Part shown: positions 57,801 through 64,000 of the stretch, one piece after another
How the letters are laid out: every line of letters starts with the position of its first letter
How positions within the stretch are numbered: position 1 is the stretch's first letter
Assembly: GCA_033439255.1 (NCBI GenBank)
Contig: CM065880.1
Span: forward strand, 3,162,001 to 3,226,000
Source of the DNA: Hericium rajendrae
Lineage: Eukaryota > Basidiomycota > Agaricomycetes > Russulales > Hericiaceae
Reading direction: 5' to 3'
DNA: 64,000 nt
Translations under genes and position numbers: made by a program
The notes under the pieces: model-generated
What the model was told of the DNA's origin: nothing
Seen by the model: only the letters and a program-made list of their open reading frames with translations
The model's database searches: none

Positions 57801-59874
57801 ATGAGTGAAAAGTCTCAAGAGCCTTCCTCCCAACCTGCACCCGCCGACTCGCTCGCGCCGAATCCATCGGCGCTTGAGGAGTACGAGCGGTCAGGAGAGG
57901 ATCGACCGCCGTATGTGCTGACATATACGGAGCTGAAGTTGCTTGGGATTGCTGGTGTTGGATTTTTCTTGGACGGTGCGTATCCGCATCCTCTTGTCGG
58001 ACTTGGCTAATTAATTTGTTCCTGGTAGCCTACGATCTGTTCATTATCAATGTACGTTCTCCCTATAGCCTTCATGCTTATGAAGACTAGCGCTTGGCCT
58101 AGCCCGTAGCAACGATGCTGCAATACCGTCTCTACGGTGGTGATAAACTGCCAGCCGGACTTGAGGGTTTCGTCAAGGCCGGTGCGAACATTGGCAGCGT
58201 CATTGGGCAGATTGGATTCGGTGAGCCATTACCATGATCGTCTCGTACACCCGCAATGTGGCTCATACTTCGAGACAGGTGTCATGGCAGATCGATTCGG
58301 TCGTAAAGCAGTCTGTCAGTTGCCATTCTCACTTTACTCTCGTGCGCGCTCACATCTTATCACCAACAGACGGGAAAGAGCTCATGCTCATCATCGTCGC
58401 GACCATCATGTGCATCAGCGACCCGACGGGCGACCTCTCGCCGAACAGCTCGCTCATATGGCTCGGCTGCTTCCGCATCCTCCTTGGCATCGGCATCGGC
58501 GGCGACTACCCCATGTCCGCGTCCATCACCTCCGACCGCACGAACCTGCGCAAGCGCGGCACGATGCTGGCGTATATCTTCGCGAACCAGGGCTGGGGCA
58601 GCCTCGTCGGGAGCCTCGTCGTAATTATCGTGCTCGCGTGCTACAGGCATGCCATGGACGTCAACGGCGAGACGAGCAAGGTCGACGGCGTGTGGAGAAT
58701 TGTCATCGGGCTGTCGCTCATCCCCGCCATCGGCACACTCTACCAGCGTCTCACCCTCCCCGAGTCGACGCGGTACCTCAAGAGCAAAGCCGACGAAGAG
58801 GACCCCATCGAGGCGCTCAAAAAGGCCCGAGCGGACCAGCCGCCTGCGGCGCACGGCGAGGGTGAGAAGGACAAGACGACTGCCGGCAGCATCTCCGCGT
58901 CGAGCGGCGACACCGCGTCCGGGTCGCCCGAGATCCCCGAGCGCGTCATCGAGCAGGCCGTGCACCACAAAGCGCACTTCGCCGAGGCGTTCCACTACTT
59001 CGGGGAGTGGCGCCACGCGAAGATCCTCCTTGGCACGAGCGTCTGCTGGTTCCTGCTCGACATCGCGTTCTACGGGATCAACCTCAACCAGAACGTCGTG
59101 CTGCAGCAGATCGGGTTCGACGGCTCATCGGGCACGCCCTGGCACCGTCTCTTCAAGATCGCGATTGGCAACCTCATCATCACGGTGCTCGGTTTCGTGC
59201 CAGGCTACTATGCCACGGTGCTGACGATCGAGTATCTCGGCCGCAAGTGGATCCAGATCCAAGGATTCCTCTTCGAAGCCCTGTTCCGTGCGTGCTCTCC
59301 CACTTTCTCCTTGGAGTGTGCTGACGCGACGCGTTTCAGTCGCGATCATGGCGGGCAAGTTCCACACGATGGGCACCGCGCCGTTCGTCGTCTGCTTCGC
59401 CCTGCTGCAGGTCCGCTCTCCCGCCGTGCCTGATCCGACCCTTTCACTAACATCCCCCGCAGTTCTTCTTCAACCCGGCGCCAACGCGACGACATATGTG
59501 CGTCCCGTAGTCTTGTTTGTACCGTATTCGCGTGCTGATCGCGTCGCAGTGCTACCCTGCAGAAGCATTCCCGACGCGCTACCGCGCGACTGCGCACGGC
59601 ATCTCCGCCGCGGCGGGCAAAGCGGGCGCCATCATCGCCTCGCTCGGGTTCAACTCGCTCAGCAACCACATCGGGACCGATAAGGTCCTCTGGAGTGCGT
59701 CGCCCTTCGGCTCTGTTCTACACTCACGTACTGATACATTTTTGTGTTGCAGTATTCGTCGGCTGCTGTCTGTTCGGCGCGCTGTTCACGCTACTGCTGC
59801 CCGAGGTCAAGGGCCGCGATCCGGATGCCATCCTCGAGGAGGAGCTGCGGCAAAAGAGGCTAGATCAGATCTGA
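57801..59874 (+). CDS. PHO84-type phosphate permease, copy 2, one base short
   Basis: Paralogue of the gene at 42562, with the same exon plan: 57801-57975, 58029-58051, 58103-58220, 58279-58314, 58370-59287, 59340-59410, 59463-59497, 59550-59694, 59753-59874. Family marks include [64 protein letters not shown] and LLPEVKGRD. The exons sum to 1643 nt, one short of 548 codons. The deficit lies in exon 59463-59497: FFFNP and GANATTY lie in different frames around the AACCCGGC word. Downstream exons match copy 1 only if one base is missing there. It is either a young pseudogene or an assembly error. Two introns of copy 1 (in the middle and at the end) are absent. Confidence 0.85.
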
Positions 59875-60317
59875 GCAGTCATGATTCCCGGTAGCGGCGA
59901 GCCGTCCACTTACTCACGAGCAAAAAGTGTAGGTCATGGAAGTGTGTAGCTGATCAACTTGTTGTACCATGCTTGTCTTGATCTAGAGAACAGTCGGTGT
60001 ACTTAGAAATACATGTACTGCAGTGGATTTCGTTCAAGAGACGACGGTGCTGGGTGTCAGAGCATGCATAGAGTATATGAAGGTACCGCCAGTGTTTACG
60101 AGCGAGGCACCGAGGCATGCGTTCTCAAGAAGTATCGAGGCGTCACCTGAGGCACATGTTGCGCCTATCCCATTTCGAACCAGTCTTCCTTACTGAAATT
60201 ATTCCAGGACTGTCACCGATGTTTTCCCCAATGCCATGATTTCTCCGTAAGACCTGTTAAATCATGCAAGCCAACGCGCGATTAAAGGGAGATCTGCCCT
60301 TCCAGCGCGAACTCGCG
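59875..60317. other. intergenic region
   Basis: This is the spacer between the permease and the GH131 gene. An upstream in-frame ATG at 60264 would lengthen the GH131 protein, but it would bury the signal peptide. Confidence 0.4.
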
Positions 60318-61471
60318 ATGGTCCCCGTCGTGCCGATCCGTGTTTCGTTGCTTGTCGGCCTTCTCACTTTCACAGCTGCGACGCCAGTGCTGTGGGACGG
60401 GCGCGCTCAGCTCAACTATACCCCGTCCCAGCTCAACTCATCCAGCGGCCCCTACCTAAGGTTCGTGCGGTCCCTCTCCATAACAGTTCCACACGACGGA
60501 CTGTTCCCCTCAGCGCAGTAAAGGGTACAGAATCAGCGACGCACGTAAGTACCCCCCATCTCTCCCCATCCTTGCCCGCGCTGACGCTTCTGCCAGTACA
60601 CGACCCTCCTGGGCCCGGGCTACGCCGTCCCCGCGACGCCGCTCTGGTCCACGCCCGAGCAGGCGCTCCGCATCACCATCGACAACACGTCCGTCTTCAC
60701 GCCCGGCTCCGGCGGCCCACAGAACGGCTTCCGGCGTACAGAGCTCATCGCGCAGTCGCCGCGCGCCGCTTCCAACCAGACCGCTTTCGACGCGCGACTG
60801 GAGGCGCGCACAAGCGTGTTCCACTTCTCGGTGAAGGCGGACGAGGCACGGCCGCTGAATCTGGCGCATGAGTACCAGGTCGTGTTCATCGAGCCGGCGG
60901 ACGGGACGCATGTCTTTGAGCTGCAGATTGGTGCGCGTAGCGAGTTGTTTGCGCATAGGACTTGAGGGTTGAAAATGCTGTAGGGACGCCATTCAATACG
61001 ACACCAGCGGAGACTGCGGGTGCGCTGAAGATCCGGTCGCACGACCTCACGGAGCTGTTCAGCTCGCCCTTCGCGCCGCGCACGTGGCACAACTTTGCGG
61101 TCGTGGTCGACTGGATGAACCGCACGCTCGCGGTGCTCTACTCGCAGAATGGCTCGCACCTCGTAAAGGTTACCGGCGTCGTCGCGAATACAGGAGCCGC
61201 GGAGGGTGCGGCGGGGCAGGGTGATTTCCACTTCGGTGTGCTGAAAGTAGGTAGCCGTAACTTGAGAGGAGTGGTATCTCACCTGGGCGTCTTTCAGCTG
61301 CCGCTTGTTGACCCGACAGATACGCCTGCGGAGCAGGCCGATGTTGTCCATTTTGGGATACAAGAAGGCGACGAGGAAGGACTGATCTACTCCGGGGTAT
61401 TTGTAGAAGATTCGAGGGATGGAATTAGTCTTGGGCATGGAGAGGTTGTCGCTCTCCAAGATGTACTGTGA
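60318..61471 (+). CDS. secreted GH131-like beta-glucanase
   Basis: GH131 enzymes cleave beta-1,3/1,6 and beta-1,4 glucans and occur almost only in fungi. Five exons (60318-60460, 60514-60544, 60597-60930, 60984-61246, 61298-61471) give 314 residues. I chose the ATG at 60318 because it opens a signal peptide at once (MVPVVPIRVSLLVGLLTFTA). The mature part begins VLWDGRAQLNYTPSQL. Other family-like marks are NGFRRTELIAQ, LNLAHEYQVVFIE, FELQIGTPFN, TWHNFAVVVDWMNRTLAVLY and VVHFGIQEGDEEGLIYSGVF. Several N-x-S/T sites are present. No carbohydrate-binding module is attached. The family call rests on recall of these motifs. Confidence 0.8.
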
Positions 61472-61743
61472 AATGTGAGATGGCATCTTTTGTGTGGAAA
61501 CCGGACACAAAAGATATGCGAATAAGCATAAGAAGACCTAGAAGTCTCCTATCATGACACGTGCACGAAGGGCATAACACTAGAAATTGATCAGAGACTG
61601 AGCGATATATGAGTGAATTTACGGTTGAGGTGATTAAAAGTGAGTGTAAGAAGTGAGAATGGCAATGGCCAGACCATCAATGGTTGGAGAGGCTCGAATT
61701 GTATTCCGTCATTTCGATTTACGAACGCTGTGAAATCATGCCA

Positions 61744-63147
61744 TCAGTCCTCAGTCAGATCGATGACTTCGCCGTTGTGCGGGCCTAGACGTATTGGCGA
61801 AGGCCGTTCGACCTTGGATGCGGAGGATGGCCCGGCATGCTTTGATTTCAGGTTCTGAAGTTCGGCCTGTATATTTGCAAGAGCGTCCTGCGAGGATTTC
61901 AGCGCTTGCTATGACGCAGGCAGCGTCCATCAGTAACTCATCTATCGGCGAATAGCCAAGGAACAGGATTAACGGTCGAGTCTCACCTCCAGAAGCTGGA
62001 TTCGATCGGCATTAGACGAAGAGTTCTGACCCAAGTTGCTTCCTTCGGCGGCTTCTTCCTTCACCTATGGTGAGCAAATCAATTCGATATCAGCGCTACT
62101 TTCGAGGGTACTGATGGGACAGCTTTGACCTGTGTCCTATTAGGAGGCGGGCGAGTCTCTGCTGCTCGTTGGCGCTTTGTGTTCCTGTCAGCGCCTTTCG
62201 AGGGAGACTCAGCACGCTTCTTGTCATTCTTTTCCGGTTTCCGACCCGGCTTTGCCTCTTTCTTCTTCGGATGGCCAGTGCGTAATATTCTTCGAGCCTG
62301 AAGGAGCTCTGCATGATAGATGATGCTGAATTTTCAGGCGCACTGAGCCGATGGACAGATATATGCGACAAACCTCGAGGCAAATAGCGGAAACGAAACA
62401 CCACATATGGATTGTCATTTGCGTCCAAAGGCTTATGTTTAAGCCTGCGCACTATCTCCGCCTGGATTGGTGCTCCCAGCCTGCGTGCGTGTCGTGAGAT
62501 AGGACGGTCCAGAGGTGATCAAACCCACGCCTACGTCGTACAATGGGACCCAGCTAATTTCGTCCTTTCCGAAATGGTGTCGAACGTCTGGAACTCCGAA
62601 GTGCCGAGGTAAGGGTCATTCGTCGACAGCATGATCTTAGTGCGACAGAGTTTCAGCTCCAATGTACCTATCTGCGATAGATCGCGGGCTGGACTATCAT
62701 CGTGGTCTCGATGCAACAACAAGAATTACATGACGCCGATAATTTTGGAGAACTCACATACCGCTAGTCTCAACAGAGGCAAAGACGAACGGGCGTAGGC
62801 TACGGTCGCGCTGGATGCCCCGGAACGTGGAAGTGCCTTTTTGCAGTTGGGAAGATCTGACGCAGCCTCCGTCTGCTTCAACCCCATCGACGAATATTCT
62901 GGCAAAAGTGTCGCCATTGTACCCGTCACTCGCATAATGAACAACAAAGGTCTAATGGATCAGCGTTGATACGTATGGAGCATAAATTAGAAGGCAGATG
63001 CGGCGGTGATCGTTTGCGCACCTTTCCCACTTCACTGGGAACATAACATATTATCAACCGTTCGTTCTCGACCTGGACTTGATACTCGGGGAGCGCTTCG
63101 CCCTCGCACGAGACCCATGCTTTTAAGCCGCCGAGAGCGAGTGGCAT
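61744..63147 (-). CDS. DUF7918 protein with SUMO-interaction-like tail, copy 1
   Basis: The start at 63147 gives exon 1 (63022-63147) with LKAWVSCEGEALPEYQVQVE and IICYVPSEVGK. Exon 2 has FVVHYASDGYNGDTFARIFVD and GIQRDRSLRPFVF. Later exons hold ERTKLAGSH and NDNPYVVFRFRYLPR, together the layout of the fungal DUF7918 domain. Then comes a very basic stretch (HPKKKEAKPGRKPEK), probably nuclear targeting, a short coiled coil (ADRIQLLE, ALKSSQDALANIQAELQNLK) and the end SPIRLGPHNGEVIDLTED. VIDLT followed by acids fits a SUMO-interaction motif. A tandem copy lies 360 bp upstream. A nuclear adaptor or regulator role is an inference. Confidence 0.75.
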
Positions 63148-63507
63148 GGCGAGACGTCAAGACACAAGATCTGCAGCGAGCTGCATGAGAATATTTTAAT
63201 GATGAGATCGTTAACGTTCATCAACGATTGAACTTGAAAAAGAGTTTGGCTCGATAAGTCCACTTATATGGCTAGAAATGAGCAAAACAATATCGTAAAG
63301 CCCAAAGACAATCGTAAGATTCTCTTGTCTTCAGCTCCGCGTCAGCTATCCAGCACAGAATCATTACATGATGATCAGGTATCGTAGATAGGGAATATAG
63401 AGATAAGTGACTTTGGGAACTTAACAGAGGCCAGGATATCATGGATTGGAGGGGTATGAGTCCCGTTCTCGCGATGTGCAAATGCCAGAAAGCCGAGCGA
63501 TCAGATC

Positions 63508-64000
63508 TCAGACCTCGGTTAAATCGATGACGTCGCCATTGTGGGGGCCAAGCCGTATTGGCGAAGGTCGCCGCTCGACTTTGCATGGAACGGATGGTAC
63601 ATGCTGCGTTGACTTCATGTCCTGAAGTTCGACCTGTATACTTTGTAGCGCATCCTGTGAGGCTTTGAGTGCTTTCTGCGACGGGAAACATCATTGGGAG
63701 CGAATCAAACAAGTGGTTTATGAACCCAGTCTTACCTCTAATCTTCGAATTCTCTCAGCATCAAACGAATAAATTTGGCCCAACTTGCTTTCGTCTGTGG
63801 CCTCTTCCTTTACCTATGTTCAATGAAATATCTGGGTGTGAGTGTTATCTAAAGGAACATAGTCAACGTAGTTTTACCTGCGTGCTGATAGAAGACAAGC
63901 TATCTTTCGCCAGTCGTCTGCGTTTAGCATTTCGAACAGTCTCTTGCTCAGCAGGAGCAGCGCGTTTCTTGGCGCTCGCTTCCTTTTTGTCAATCAACTT
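63508..64000 (-). CDS. DUF7918 protein, copy 2, C-terminal part (cut by window edge)
   Basis: Tandem paralogue of the gene at 61744, with its 5' part beyond the window. Visible are a basic stretch (KKEASAKKRAAP, NAKRRRLAKDS), then a small exon VKEEATDESKLGQ..ERIRRLE, and a last exon with KALKASQDALQSIQVELQDMK ending in SPIRLGPHNGDVIDLTEV. The exon borders match copy 1. The SUMO-interaction-like end is kept, although the last residue and the linker have changed. Confidence 0.75.

Overview
The window reads as nuclear DNA of a filamentous basidiomycete, most likely a mushroom-forming Agaricomycete. Genes are dense and sit on both strands. Nearly all are broken by many 48-70 nt introns with GT..AG ends, and GC-rich exons alternate with AT-richer spacers. 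A FunK1 kinase, a DUF4470 protein, DUF7918 proteins and a GH131 enzyme all fit fungi of this kind. I found no rRNA, tRNA, CRISPR array or recognisable transposon. For most genes I placed the splice sites by hand, and the spliced lengths come out as whole numbers of codons; the one exception is reported.

Layout. 1-8.9 kb: a doubtful gene edge, a small single-span membrane protein, the mitochondrial/peroxisomal AAA ATPase MSP1, a secreted type-B carboxylesterase (minus) and an F-box protein (minus). 10-16.2 kb: a FunK1 kinase and the splicing factor RBM25. 17.5-26.3 kb: a GPI-anchor-type secreted trehalase, a second carboxylesterase (plus) and a PRMT3-type arginine methyltransferase (minus). 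27.5-36.6 kb: a gene-poor accessory stretch with four small Ser/Pro-rich genes, three of them clear paralogues, plus decayed tandem repeats. 36.9-45 kb: a CCDC25 homologue (minus), an isopenicillin-N-synthase-like dioxygenase, glutathione synthetase and a phosphate permease. 45.9-56.2 kb: the large trafficking protein MON2, facing a TPR-DUF4470 gene. 57.8-64 kb: a second phosphate permease, a GH131 glucanase and two tandem DUF7918 genes (minus), the last cut by the window edge.

Themes. Duplication is frequent: two esterases, two phosphate permeases, two DUF7918 genes and the small-protein family. Secreted or surface enzymes (two esterases, trehalase, GH131) and nutrient uptake (two phosphate permeases) sit among housekeeping genes. 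They do not look like one pathway cluster.

Most noteworthy: the small-protein family with a shared helix and intron position; conserved 8-nt and 13-nt microexons in both esterases and a 7-nt microexon in the dioxygenase; a single-base frame deficit in the second phosphate permease; and a C-terminal SUMO-interaction-like motif kept in both DUF7918 proteins.
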